Source: DATAPD01 sp036265385 (GTDB lineage Bacteria > Acidobacteriota > Terriglobia > Terriglobales > Acidobacteriaceae). From it: DNA of 64,000 nucleotides. Both the position numbers and the translations under genes were made by a program. Shown here piece by piece: positions 34,022 through 43,146 of this stretch (position 1 is its first letter; every line of letters begins with the position of its first letter). The DNA is taken from contig DATAPD010000020.1 in the NCBI GenBank assembly GCA_036265385.1, positions 186,001-250,000 on the forward strand, given 5' to 3'. The notes below the pieces were generated by a model. It was not told the origin of the DNA, searched no databases, and worked only from the letters and a program-made list of their open reading frames with translations.

Positions 34022-35074
34022 CTATACGCGCAGAACGCGCGAGCTTTTTTCGTCGTAGGTGTCCGCTGTTTTCGTTGTCGAGCCCGATCGCATTGCGGGG
34101 AAAATACTGAAGATGATGTTCATCCCGTAGGGTTCCAGATCCAGTTCGTCCAGTCGTTTCTGTTGCTCAAGATCATAGAGAGCGATGTGCGTGGGCTTAT
34201 CCTGCACGCCATCTTTCACGAAACTTCGCACCCACAAGACGTTCTCGACAAATTTCGTTTTGCGAACTCGTGTGAAAGCGACCCACATTCGTTCTTGGTC
34301 GGCGGGCAACAATCCGCGGCACCAACCGAGCAAAACTTTCTTTTCATTGTCAGGCTCATTCAAATCAACCACGCGCTGGACCTTAAGCGTCTGCCGATTG
34401 ACGATTACAACTCTTCCATCGACCGTCGTGAAATAGATGCGCTCTCCGTGAATGAGACCGTCGTGAGGAGTTTGGACCGCAATGTCAATCCGCCCTCCAG
34501 GTTTCGTCAGACAAATCGCATCCCGCTGCCGAAATCTGGTTGCCCAGATTTCCTTTTCCAATTCGAATGCGAAATTTGGATGCGACTCGTGAGGTTTTGT
34601 CGTTTCAACTTTTCGATAATCAACTTCTCTCGAAAAACGCGACCAGATGGGTTTTTCGAGTACCGTCCACTCTTCCAAAATGGCTCCATCTCGACCGATT
34701 TTGAACACCATGTCCAAGCCTGTGCTCACCACAACGAGGCTGCCGTCAGAAACGGGCGTGACATGATGCACATCGTTGAACTGCGGCAGGGTGATGTAGC
34801 CGATTTTTTCAAAAGTTGGCAACTTGAAAATGATTACTTCAGTGGACGTACAGCTATAAAGGATGTCGCCAACCATGGTGGCACTCTTGAAGACCATGGA
34901 CGCGTTTGGTCCGGAGCACGCTTCCAACGGACTCTTGTATTCCACGCATGTTCGTACCTGGCGCGTTTCCGTATCGACTTCGAGGATCAGCGCGGCTTCG
35001 TACAGGTTTTGTTCTTGTTCGTGCTTAAAAATCAGCTTGCGCTGCCGCGCGCCAAGTATGTAGAGAATCGCCAT
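34022..35074 (-). CDS. beta-propeller-like protein of unknown function
   Basis: 350 residues with repeating beta-rich blocks suggesting a six- or seven-bladed propeller: TMVGDILYSCTSTEVIIFKLPTF, HHVTPVSDGSLVVVSTGLDMVFKI, DGLIHGERIYFTTVDGRVVIVN and THIALYDLEQQKRLDEL. No signal peptide or catalytic motif is recognised, so it is probably cytoplasmic. It interrupts the sulfotransferase series on the opposite strand. It could be an enzyme acting on sugar lactones or a scaffold, but neither is supported by motifs. It may belong to the uncharacterised propeller families seen beside glycosyltransferases; not assigned. Confidence 0.65.
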   Translation of the reverse strand: MAILYILGARQRKLIFKHEQEQNLYEAALILEVDTETRQVRTCVEYKSPLEACSGPNASMVFKSATMVGDILYSCTSTEVIIFKLPTFEKIGYITLPQFNDVHHVTPVSDGSLVVVSTGLDMVFKIGRDGAILEEWTVLEKPIWSRFSREVDYRKVETTKPHESHPNFAFELEKEIWATRFRQRDAICLTKPGGRIDIAVQTPHDGLIHGERIYFTTVDGRVVIVNRQTLKVQRVVDLNEPDNEKKVLLGWCRGLLPADQERMWVAFTRVRKTKFVENVLWVRSFVKDGVQDKPTHIALYDLEQQKRLDELDLEPYGMNIIFSIFPAMRSGSTTKTADTYDEKSSRVLRV

Positions 35075-35293
35075 CTGGTTTGCTTAAAGTCCCCTTTGAC
35101 AGCTCGTTCTGTCGTTCGCACTCCCGCCGCCGGAGTTCGCACTTGGTCCTGCTATCGAATTTTGTTATGTGCGGTTGGGAAGACCCGGGCTTCCACCCTG
35201 TACCTCCGAGCCTACCGGAACTGGCCGCTTCATCCTAACGTGCCGAAGCAGACGTTTCAATGACTGAAAAGGTTTGTCCAACCATGTAAACGC

Positions 35294-36418
35294 ATGAAAA
35301 TAATATACTTCGTTACTTCCGTCACGGCTAGATCCCATTCACTGAATGATATACTTGACGTGAACCGCCTACCGAGATCTGTGACTAATTCCGAACAAAC
35401 TCAAGTTTCGAAACAGGGCTCCCGAAGTGCTCGGCCAGTCTTCGTGATGGGATGCCATCGCTCCGGTACTAACCTGTTGTACGACAATTTGTTGTCCGCT
35501 GGCGGTTTTGCCATCTACAGAGGGTATTTGCCCATTTACAAAATGCTGATCCCTCGCTTCGGTGACCTCTCTGACGCGGCCAACCGCAAACAGATGGTTG
35601 ATACCTGGCTGCGGAGCAAGGGATTTCGTCGTTCTGGGTTGGATCCCGCGGATCACGGTCAGAAGCTCATGGATAGCTGCCGAACAGGCGGCGATTTCAT
35701 GCGCTTGACCATGGACGATGTTGCCAAAAAGCAGGGGGCTCAGCGCTGGGCTGTGTACGATCCCGACAACGTTCTCTACGTTTCAAAGATCAAGCGCGAT
35801 ATCCCAGATGCTTTGTTCGTTCATATCATACGCGACGGGCGGGATATTGCTCTTTCTCTCAAGAAAATGGGCGGTTTTGCACCTCTTCCATGGGACCGAA
35901 GCCAGACTCGTAGTTTGCTCGCCACTGCAATGTATTGGGAGTGGATGGTGCGTAAGGGTAGAGAATACGGGACTGAGATTCCCGAAGATTACTTTGAAGT
36001 TCGCTACGAAGATCTCGTGAACAAACCTAAAGAAACGCTTTCATCACTTGGACGCTTTCTCGATCACGAGCTCGACTATGAGAGGATTCGAACTGCCTCC
36101 CTGGGTCGTCTGCGAGAGACGAATTCATCGTTCCGCGAGGAAGCGTCTCAGGAGAAGGTTAAACCAGTGAACCGTTGGAAGGAGCGTTTATCAGCGGAGG
36201 ACATCGTTGCGCTCGAGGCCGCTATTGGCTCATATCTCGCCGAGTTAGGTTACCCGCTCACGACGGCGGAGGAAGATCGGGCTCGGGTTTCAAGTAGTCG
36301 TGTGATGCGTTCTGTTTATCCGATGTTCCTCAATACGAAGCTATGGCTCAAGACCGAGACTCCTGTGGGCCGCATGGCAAACTTGTCAGCGCTTGAGTTA
36401 GAAGGGGCTACACAGTAA
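35294..36418 (+). CDS. sulfotransferase family protein (copy 2)
   Basis: 374 residues from the first ATG; a GTG at 35381 (residue 30) would place the phosphosulfate loop at the same distance from the start as in copy 3. The 5'-phosphosulfate loop is VFVMGCHRSGTNLLY (C54 to N60 region) and the 3'-phosphate motif is FVHIIRDGRDIALSL. The middle segment DFMRLTMDDVAKKQGAQRWAVYDPDN aligns with the other copies but replaces STP by YDPDN, suggesting a different acceptor. It is followed after 24 bases by copy 3, a clear tandem duplication. Confidence 0.86.
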   Translation: MKIIYFVTSVTARSHSLNDILDVNRLPRSVTNSEQTQVSKQGSRSARPVFVMGCHRSGTNLLYDNLLSAGGFAIYRGYLPIYKMLIPRFGDLSDAANRKQMVDTWLRSKGFRRSGLDPADHGQKLMDSCRTGGDFMRLTMDDVAKKQGAQRWAVYDPDNVLYVSKIKRDIPDALFVHIIRDGRDIALSLKKMGGFAPLPWDRSQTRSLLATAMYWEWMVRKGREYGTEIPEDYFEVRYEDLVNKPKETLSSLGRFLDHELDYERIRTASLGRLRETNSSFREEASQEKVKPVNRWKERLSAEDIVALEAAIGSYLAELGYPLTTAEEDRARVSSSRVMRSVYPMFLNTKLWLKTETPVGRMANLSALELEGATQ

Positions 36419-36442
36419 GACGCTCTGGCGCATTTACATCTG

Positions 36443-37486
36443 ATGTCGATCACATCGCAAATCGGACCTGTCGAATCCAGTCATCATTCATCCGACACGA
36501 ACTCGATGCGCAGCCGGGCACCCGTTTTTGTTCTTGGTTGTGGCCGATCTGGAACGAAGTTCCTTTACCACACCCTCTTATCCGCTGGAGATTTCGCGGT
36601 CTACCATGCTGAGAGCAATGCGTTCAATCTCATTGGACTCCGATTTGGCGACCTTGCCATTCGTGAAAACCGACGCGCGATGCTCGATGCCTGGCTGAGT
36701 AGCAAGCTCTTCGAGCGCTCAGGTCTGACGAGAGAAGAGATCGAGCCCCGTATTCTTGAAGAGTGTCGCAATCCCGGCGACTTTCTTCGCATTTTGATGG
36801 AGACCATTGCTCGCAAACAGGGCATGAGACGTTGGGCTGAATCAACTCCCCTTCATCTGCTCTATCTTCCACTAGTCAAGAGATTGGTTCCCGATGCCCT
36901 AATCGTACACATCATTCGCGATGGCCGTGATGTGGCCGTTTCGCTCAATAAGATCGGTTGGATCCGACCCTTTCCTTGGGACCGAAAAAAAAGTCTGGTG
37001 CTCGCGGGAATCTTCTGGAGATGGATCGTCAGCAAGGGTCGGCGCTATGGTCGAGCGATGGGATCGGACTACCTCGAAGTCCGATATGAAGATTTGGTTC
37101 AGAATCCTCGCGATTTTCTTGCACGCCTGGGATCATTCATCGAGCAGGATTTGGACTATGACCGAATTCAGTCGGTTGCACTCGGCTCTGTCCAAGATCC
37201 GAATTCGTCATTCCGTGGCGATGGGCAAGAGAAAAATCCGGTAGGCCGCTGGAAGGCGGTATTGAAGGCGAATGAAATCCAAACACTCGAAAGCGCTATC
37301 AGCGATTTATTGATCGAAACAGGTTATACGCCGGTCACGCCTGTTGAGCAACGATCGCCATCGATATCGATCCGCCTCATGCGTGCTCTTTATCCCAAGT
37401 ACTACGATTTCAAACTGTGGCTTAAATCAAGCACTCCGCTTGCGAAAACTGCTGACTTGGGACGTATGGGCATTCGGAAGTCGTAA
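36443..37486 (+). CDS. sulfotransferase family protein (copy 3)
   Basis: 347 residues with a short lead and then VFVLGCGRSGTKFLYHTLL as the phosphosulfate loop (about 29-47), IVHIIRDGRDVAVSL as the 3'-phosphate motif, and DFLRILMETIARKQGMRRWAESTP in between. It is closer to copy 1 in the acceptor-side STP motif and closer to copy 2 in RDGRD. Cytoplasmic by lack of any signal. The C-terminal segment (LYPKYYDFKLWLKSSTPLAK) is shared with copy 2 (YPMFLNTKLWLKTETPVGR) and with copy 1 (FYPLKQWAKVNTPLSR), so all three descend from one ancestor. Convergent with the first beta-helix gene, 22 bases apart. Confidence 0.87.
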   Translation: MSITSQIGPVESSHHSSDTNSMRSRAPVFVLGCGRSGTKFLYHTLLSAGDFAVYHAESNAFNLIGLRFGDLAIRENRRAMLDAWLSSKLFERSGLTREEIEPRILEECRNPGDFLRILMETIARKQGMRRWAESTPLHLLYLPLVKRLVPDALIVHIIRDGRDVAVSLNKIGWIRPFPWDRKKSLVLAGIFWRWIVSKGRRYGRAMGSDYLEVRYEDLVQNPRDFLARLGSFIEQDLDYDRIQSVALGSVQDPNSSFRGDGQEKNPVGRWKAVLKANEIQTLESAISDLLIETGYTPVTPVEQRSPSISIRLMRALYPKYYDFKLWLKSSTPLAKTADLGRMGIRKS

Positions 37487-37508
37487 TCAGCAAGTTCCTC
37501 AAAGTGCT

Positions 37509-39308
37509 TTATCGAACACCCTCCAAGGCTTTTTCAATTGCATCGAGGTCTGCACCGATATCTTTTCCATCGCGAGTCGCTTTGATGGCTGGAGAAGCCT
37601 TTGAGCAGCCACCGCCCGCGGTCCGACAAAGCCGAAAGTCACCCTTACTGAAATTACGAAACCCGGCGGCACCCTCATCGTTGACGGCTGTGTTGCCCGC
37701 CGGCCATTGGCCCTTTCCTCCAACAATCATGTTGTTTTTGAACGCGTCTCCTGCAAAACAATTCTTGAAAACGTGCTCTGGCCCTGCTTTTCCAGCCTGA
37801 AAGGCGCAGTTTGCCGGACCACCACCAGTTCCGGCTACTTGGCGTTCACCAACCCCGAAAATGTTATTTTCAATCCTAATTCCTTCCATCTTCGGCATAT
37901 CACTTGGATTGAAAATGGTGAAGAGCAGCCCCGGCGGGAAGGCAGTTGTGTTCATGATCCACACATCGTGCAGAGGCGGAACCTTCGAAGCGATCTGAGC
38001 GAATGATCCCGGTCCTTTGAAATCCTGCTGGTGGATTTCTTCAGCCACCAAATCGTGGATGCTGTATCTGCCGCCTCCAGCTGAGATCAGTCGATCTTCA
38101 TTATGTCCGCCCAGCGCATTTGCAATCTGCAGCACCCCGCCGACCCTGATCACCCGGTTAAATCGTATCGTCACGTCATTGACCTTACAGATCGGACAAA
38201 CGCCGGGGGCCTGGTTTTTGGGAGTCAAAAGGATTGAAAAACCTTTTTGACTGAAACCACCCCAAGAATTCTCCAGAATATTTCCCTCGAACAAGACCCG
38301 CTCCGCGTTCTTCAGTTCGAAATTGTTCTTCACAATGAACGGATCACCATTCGCGCTACCTATGAAGTCTGGATTATCAGGCTTCCAATTGAGCGGTTTA
38401 AAAAGGTGGTTCCGTTTGATCTCAATGTCTGTCGGCGTCGTGGTTGCGGGAGCCCCACCGAACAAAATGCTTTGGCCCGAAGCTTCTAAGAAGTTGTTGA
38501 CGATCTTGTAAGGACCCCCTGCAATATCGCCACCTCCGCCATTGATCGCCTGCGCATCCGTACAACTTCCTTTTTTTGCGATGCATTTGAAGTCGTTAAA
38601 ATATGAATCTACGACGGCCATGTAGTTAGTATTACTGAGATGAATTCCCGCCTTTGTCTCGTCGTTTGCCATCCCATGAGCCCAGATGCGATCAAAGATG
38701 ATGTGGTGGACGTTGCCTTCTTTCCCTGGTTGTATAAGATTCCGCATGTGAGCGTCCGTATTCGCGCGAGTTATCTCCAATCCCATGAAGCGATAGTGGT
38801 TGGCACCCGCCTGCAGAATCAGCGGTCCGGAGTCTTGCTTCCCGTCAAATGCAATCTTGGCAAGAACGTTCCGCGGTTTATCGCAAGGGTATTCTGGTCG
38901 GCCTGGAAGAGAAGCCACTCCTCCATAACATGGTGTCAAACGAGTTCCTTCAGGAGGAAGATCTGTGTCGGCAGCGCTGGTGCGCACAATGATCCAATGG
39001 CCGTCATCACACGGCTTGTTCGGGACGCGGAACATTCCCGTGAACGTTGCGCCTGCTTGAAGCTTTAGAGTATCGCCGCATTTGGCGCTATCTAGCGCTT
39101 CTTGCAGGTTATCGCCTTCTTTTAATGTCCTCGCTCGTCCAGGAGCAGGGGTATCTGCAAGCGAACTTTTAACGTAGATGCGTGGTAGTTCGGCGGGACC
39201 ATCAAAATTGCCGGAACGTGTCGAAGTTTGACCACATGCAGATACCGGGAGGGCGCAGATCAGTAGGAAAGCTGGAAACCGGAAACAAGAAAATAGTCGA
39301 AGGAACAT
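37509..39308 (-). CDS. right-handed beta-helix lipoprotein (copy A)
   Basis: 599 residues from the ATG that has AAGGAAA just upstream (an in-frame start 24 bases earlier has none). The signal peptide ends in lipobox VSAC with Cys25, predicting a lipid-anchored envelope protein. The mature part starts with FDGPAELPRIYV, then a parallel beta-helix of pectate-lyase/chondroitinase-B type: DTLKLQAGATFTG, HYRFMGLEITRA, HIIFDRIWAHG, KIVNNFLEASGQSILFGG, VLFEGNILENSWGGFSQ and DVTIRFNRV. No catalytic assignment is possible. Such folds bind or cleave acidic polysaccharides, fitting the sulfated-polymer context. It is a paralogue of copy B (39.5-42.2 kb), lacking the Ig-like domains, and ends DLDAIEKALEGVR like copy B. 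Confidence 0.82.
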   Translation of the reverse strand: MFLRLFSCFRFPAFLLICALPVSACGQTSTRSGNFDGPAELPRIYVKSSLADTPAPGRARTLKEGDNLQEALDSAKCGDTLKLQAGATFTGMFRVPNKPCDDGHWIIVRTSAADTDLPPEGTRLTPCYGGVASLPGRPEYPCDKPRNVLAKIAFDGKQDSGPLILQAGANHYRFMGLEITRANTDAHMRNLIQPGKEGNVHHIIFDRIWAHGMANDETKAGIHLSNTNYMAVVDSYFNDFKCIAKKGSCTDAQAINGGGGDIAGGPYKIVNNFLEASGQSILFGGAPATTTPTDIEIKRNHLFKPLNWKPDNPDFIGSANGDPFIVKNNFELKNAERVLFEGNILENSWGGFSQKGFSILLTPKNQAPGVCPICKVNDVTIRFNRVIRVGGVLQIANALGGHNEDRLISAGGGRYSIHDLVAEEIHQQDFKGPGSFAQIASKVPPLHDVWIMNTTAFPPGLLFTIFNPSDMPKMEGIRIENNIFGVGERQVAGTGGGPANCAFQAGKAGPEHVFKNCFAGDAFKNNMIVGGKGQWPAGNTAVNDEGAAGFRNFSKGDFRLCRTAGGGCSKASPAIKATRDGKDIGADLDAIEKALEGVR

Positions 39309-39395
39309 GTTTTCCTTTGTGCGGTGCGGCACAGTGCGGTAAAGCGCAACACGCGAGAACTCGAAGTAGGCAAAAGGCTCAGTTCATTAAATGAT

Positions 39396-39426
39396 AACAC
39401 CGAGGAAACAGCCGAGTTTCGGTGTT
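39396..39426 (-). terminator. possible terminator hairpin after beta-helix copy B
   Basis: An 8-bp stem, AACACCGA paired with TCGGTGTT, encloses a 15-base loop, some 60 bases past the stop of the upstream minus-strand gene. Read on the minus strand it is followed by ATCATTTAATG, a poor T-run. It could equally be an RNA structure in the leader of copy A. Confidence 0.3.
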
Positions 39427-39487
39427 CACACGACAGCGGTCAGTTAGAAGGGGTCGTACTGGTTCACTGAAATGCTACGTACTGAGC

Positions 39488-42187
39488 TCAGTACACGCCG
39501 CTTATGGCTGTCTTGATGGCGTCTATATCAGCGCCGATCATCTTGCCGTCTGTGGTCGCAGCGCTCTGCAGGGAAGCAGAGGATAACCTGTAATCGCCGC
39601 TAGAGTAATTCACGAAGATCGCCGATGGATCGGCCACAAAATAATTTGACGCAGGCCACCGGGATGCGGAGAACGCACTTGTTGCTGCAACGATGGCATT
39701 GTTTGCGAACGAATAGGAACTGAAGCACGCTTGGAGTACGGAGGTCGGAATGTCAGAAGCAGCGCAATTCATGTCTCCGCCACCCGTAGACCAAACTGGA
39801 TATGCTCCAGCCAACACGATGTTGTTTACAAAAGAAAATCCCCACATGCTCGGATTGGAGATGGAGTTTCCAACCGAGAGGAGGTGCCCTTTACTATCCG
39901 TGAATCCAGAGATGTGACTGATTGAAATACTGTTGAGAACATTCGCTGTCCACGAGTTTGAGACCTGGAAAAGTGTTCCATTCCCTTTGAAATACTGAGC
40001 GCGAATGTCATCAATTGTGATGTCGTGAATGCTGAACCGAGCTCCAGCTAGCGCCATCCCGCCGTTGGCCCCATCGCCGGAAATTCCGGTCGCTATCTGA
40101 ATACCGCTTGCTGCGTGGCTAAGCGTATTTAGGCGGATGGTCACGTCTGTAACTTGGCAAATCGGACAGACGTTCGTGTCGTTCATGTGCTGGTTTTTGG
40201 GGGTCAGCAGGATGGAATACCCAGACTGGCTGAAGCCACCCCAGGTGTTTTCCATGATGTTGCCCTCCACCAAGACACGCTGCGCATTCTTGAGCTCAAG
40301 GTGATTTTTGACGATAAATGGATTGCCATTGGCGGCTCCAATGAAACCTGAGTAACCAGGCATCCATTGCATCGGTTTGTAGAAATGATTCCGTCGTATT
40401 TCGATGTCCGCAGGCGTGGTTGCAGCAGGCCCACCACCCATCAAAATTCCTTCTCCCGAAGCTTCGAGAAAATTATTTACGATCTTGAAGGGACCAGCAG
40501 GCAAACTTCCGGTCCCACCGTTGACGGTCTGCGCGTCCGTGCAGGAGCCAGTTTGCGAGATGCAATGGAAATCGTTGAAATAGGAATCGATCACGGCCGC
40601 GAAGGTTACATTGCTAAGATGCACACCATCCTTCGTTTCATCTCGAGCGGTTCCGTGCATCCAAACGCGATCGACGATGATGTGATCAGCCGCTCCATCT
40701 TTCTTCACAGACAATAAATGCGTGATATTGCCAGTACCGGCCACACGCGTAACTTCCAAGCCAACGAGACGATAGTGGTTTGCTCCACCAGCTAAAAACA
40801 ACGGGCCTGACCCACTGCCTTGAGGATAAACAATCTTTGCCATTACGTTTTGTGAGCTTGGGCAACTGAATGCAGGCCGGTTCGGAAGTGAGCTGACACC
40901 GGCATAACAAGGATTGATTCGCGTACCTTCGGACGGCAAGCTGCTGTCGGATGCGCTCGTGCGAACCACGATCCAGTGATTGTCGTCGCAGGCTTTCGCC
41001 GGCAACATAAACACGCCACTGAATGTGGCTCCAGCCTGAAGCGTGATCGTGTCTCCGCAGGCCGCATGATCGAGAGCGCCTTGCAGATCGCCACCTGCAT
41101 TCACCGTGATGATATTGCCGGGTGCTGGCGTATCGCTCATCGCGCTGCTGACATAGATACGAGGCAACTCCGCTGGGCCGTCAAAGCCTGCTCCCGAAGC
41201 GGCTGACGACACCGTCATTGAAAATGCCTGGCTGGCTTGGGCGCTCGAAGAATCGGTCACTTGCGTGACGAAGTTAAAAGTGCCCTCTGCAATGGGGGTT
41301 CCTGAAAATGTTCCGGTGTTTGAGTCTAAAGAAACACCGCTTGGAAGGCTGCCAGCAGAGACATTCCATTGATAAGGTGCTTGCCCGCCACTCGCTGACA
41401 GCGAAGCTGAATAGGAGCTGCCCACAGTTGCATCAGGAACGCTGGTGGTAGCGATCGTCAACGTCGTTCCCACGGTGCTTGCCGCAACATTTACGGATGC
41501 AGTTGCAAGAGCCTTAGGATCAGCGCTGCTGGTCGCGGTAACTGTGACCTGCTTGCTGCTTGCAACCGTTGGAGCTGTATACAAGCCAACCGTCGAGATT
41601 GTGCCTGCGCTTGCAGACCACTTCACGGCCGTATTGCTGGTATTCGAGATGAAGGCCGTAAACTGGAGTCTCGCCCCCGAGTTCATGCTACTGGCTGTTG
41701 GCGAGATTGCAATCTTCACGCCCGATGTTGTCGTAGCTTTAGAAACCGCCACACTGAAACTTTGTGCTCCGCGTGCATCCTTGGAGCTATCCACCACGCC
41801 TATCGTGAAGTCGAATGATCCTGCCACACTGGGTTTTCCGCTGATGCTGCCTGTTGTTGCGTTCAGACTGAGTCCAGTCGGCAATGACCCGGATCGAACA
41901 GAAAACTGGTACGGAGAACTGCCACCTTGAACTGACATCACTGCGTTATACGCAGTTCCCTGGACAGCACTCGGAAGCGTTGGGGAAATTGCGATTCGTG
42001 TAAAACCACGCTTGGATTCGCGTGTCCTGCTCGCCATCTGACTGCTCGGTGAAAATCCTTCAAGCGCATTGTTGCATGCGCTGGTTACGGCAATGGCTGA
42101 CAGCAGCAGACACACCGCTGCCAGGCGCGCACTCGCCACGTGGAGGAATAGGCGGACTGCAGTCAAGCCTGGCTTCTTGGGTGACAC
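39488..42187 (-). CDS. lipoprotein with Ig-like domains and right-handed beta-helix (copy B)
   Basis: 899 residues, GTG start. The signal ends VTSAC (Cys38), a probable lipobox. Residues about 65-150 and 245-330 are putative Ig (He_PIG) domains with paired PYQFSVRSGSLPTGLSL and PYQWNVSAGSLPSGVSL motifs. A BIG2-like domain lies between them (KIAISPTASSMNSGA). From FDGPAELPRIYV (about 338) to the end it is homologous to copy A, with the same helix coils (KIVNNFLEASGEGILMGG, VLVEGNIMENTWGGFSQSG) and ending DIDAIKTAISGVY. The Ig-like stalk would lift the beta-helix away from the outer membrane. Polysaccharide binding or cleavage is likely from the fold, but no catalytic residues can be assigned. 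Confidence 0.82.
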   Translation of the reverse strand: MSPKKPGLTAVRLFLHVASARLAAVCLLLSAIAVTSACNNALEGFSPSSQMASRTRESKRGFTRIAISPTLPSAVQGTAYNAVMSVQGGSSPYQFSVRSGSLPTGLSLNATTGSISGKPSVAGSFDFTIGVVDSSKDARGAQSFSVAVSKATTTSGVKIAISPTASSMNSGARLQFTAFISNTSNTAVKWSASAGTISTVGLYTAPTVASSKQVTVTATSSADPKALATASVNVAASTVGTTLTIATTSVPDATVGSSYSASLSASGGQAPYQWNVSAGSLPSGVSLDSNTGTFSGTPIAEGTFNFVTQVTDSSSAQASQAFSMTVSSAASGAGFDGPAELPRIYVSSAMSDTPAPGNIITVNAGGDLQGALDHAACGDTITLQAGATFSGVFMLPAKACDDNHWIVVRTSASDSSLPSEGTRINPCYAGVSSLPNRPAFSCPSSQNVMAKIVYPQGSGSGPLFLAGGANHYRLVGLEVTRVAGTGNITHLLSVKKDGAADHIIVDRVWMHGTARDETKDGVHLSNVTFAAVIDSYFNDFHCISQTGSCTDAQTVNGGTGSLPAGPFKIVNNFLEASGEGILMGGGPAATTPADIEIRRNHFYKPMQWMPGYSGFIGAANGNPFIVKNHLELKNAQRVLVEGNIMENTWGGFSQSGYSILLTPKNQHMNDTNVCPICQVTDVTIRLNTLSHAASGIQIATGISGDGANGGMALAGARFSIHDITIDDIRAQYFKGNGTLFQVSNSWTANVLNSISISHISGFTDSKGHLLSVGNSISNPSMWGFSFVNNIVLAGAYPVWSTGGGDMNCAASDIPTSVLQACFSSYSFANNAIVAATSAFSASRWPASNYFVADPSAIFVNYSSGDYRLSSASLQSAATTDGKMIGADIDAIKTAISGVY

Positions 42188-42341
42188 TTCACACCCCTCA
42201 AGTTTTTATTAGGACGGGTCTAGCCCTACGCAGACTGTAGCGACGCAGGTGATTCAGGCCCAGATAACTGAAGGGAATTAGCCTTAGGATTCGCGCTCAC
42301 GAACGTGAGTGATCGGTGAGTGTTCTTTAGTAACGCCGAAC

Positions 42342-43127
42342 TCAGTTCTGGTTAGAGCCGAGTAAGAGGGCTCGCATCCTGTCATACATCGCATTGCCAA
42401 GGACGCGCTTCGCAGTTCGATTTACCTGGTCTCGCATGCGCATTTTGACGAGAAGCGTGCCGTCGCAAATCGAACTGAAGGTTTCAATGGAAACTCCGCG
42501 CATTACGGCAACCCGGCCCAGAGAGTAAAGGTTAGTCTGTTTTCCATTCGCGCGTATCTCGCTATTGGCAACACTTTTGTAACCACCTTCTTTTGCCAGC
42601 CTGAGCACTCGCTCGTCATACTGGCCTCCGGGGCAGGAGAAATGGTCGACGCGGCCTCCAGTTATGTCCTCAAGCGCATTCTTGGCGTCGATGACTTCTC
42701 GTTTGAGATCCTGATCCGATAAATCTGGAAGATAAGGGTGTGTCATCGAATGGCATCCGACTTCGAACCCTCCAGATGCGAGCTCACGTAATTGTCCCGG
42801 AGAGAGATATCCTTTGCGCCCGACAAACCCCGCCGTCACATAAAAGGTGGCTCCAAATCCCAGTTCTCTCAGGATAGGAGCCGCAGTGAGGAGGTCTGTT
42901 TCGCAGCCATCATCGAATGTCACTACCACCGAACGATGTTCTGTGCCTGCGAGCGCAGATCCAACGCTGATGCCTTCTCTGCCCGACTGCGCCAGAAACC
43001 TCATCTGCGCCGAAAACTCGTTTTGTGAAACGATGTAACGGACATAACCGGGATCCGACTGGCAAAGCGCACGCCCTGGCAACTCCAACTCGTGATACAT
43101 CAGGAACACATTGCCGTCGGTCGCCAT
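42342..43127 (-). CDS. polysaccharide deacetylase (NodB/CE4-type)
   Basis: 261 residues from the ATG chosen here; an upstream TTG would give 22 more residues and a 47-base overlap with the neighbouring gene. CE4 motifs are VFLMYHEL, VVVTFDDGCETD (metal-binding Asp pair), VGCHSMTHPYL (metal-binding His pair) and HFSCPGGQYDERVL (catalytic-groove Arg). No signal peptide is visible, so cytoplasmic or membrane-associated action on lipid-linked N-acetyl sugars is possible. Deacetylation would expose amino groups for sulfation or acylation. It lies directly downstream of the PAP-phosphatase-like gene in a minus-strand sulfur/polysaccharide set. Confidence 0.88.
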   Translation of the reverse strand: MATDGNVFLMYHELELPGRALCQSDPGYVRYIVSQNEFSAQMRFLAQSGREGISVGSALAGTEHRSVVVTFDDGCETDLLTAAPILRELGFGATFYVTAGFVGRKGYLSPGQLRELASGGFEVGCHSMTHPYLPDLSDQDLKREVIDAKNALEDITGGRVDHFSCPGGQYDERVLRLAKEGGYKSVANSEIRANGKQTNLYSLGRVAVMRGVSIETFSSICDGTLLVKMRMRDQVNRTAKRVLGNAMYDRMRALLLGSNQN

Positions 43128-43146
43128 GAGATGGGCTGATCGCTTG

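Noticed and set aside
35177..35190. GG-N10-GC motif before sulfotransferase copy 2
   Set aside because: Flanking bases match weakly (TGGG and GGGC); such motifs are expected by chance at this frequency.
41445..41930. Plus-strand reading frame opposite the Ig-like part of beta-helix copy B
   Set aside because: Low-complexity complement of Ser/Thr/Ala-rich repeats; no ribosome-binding site or motif.
42296..42309. CTCACG-AA-CGTGAG palindrome after the polysaccharide deacetylase promoter region
   Set aside because: Short arms and no T-run; neither a convincing operator nor a terminator without further copies.
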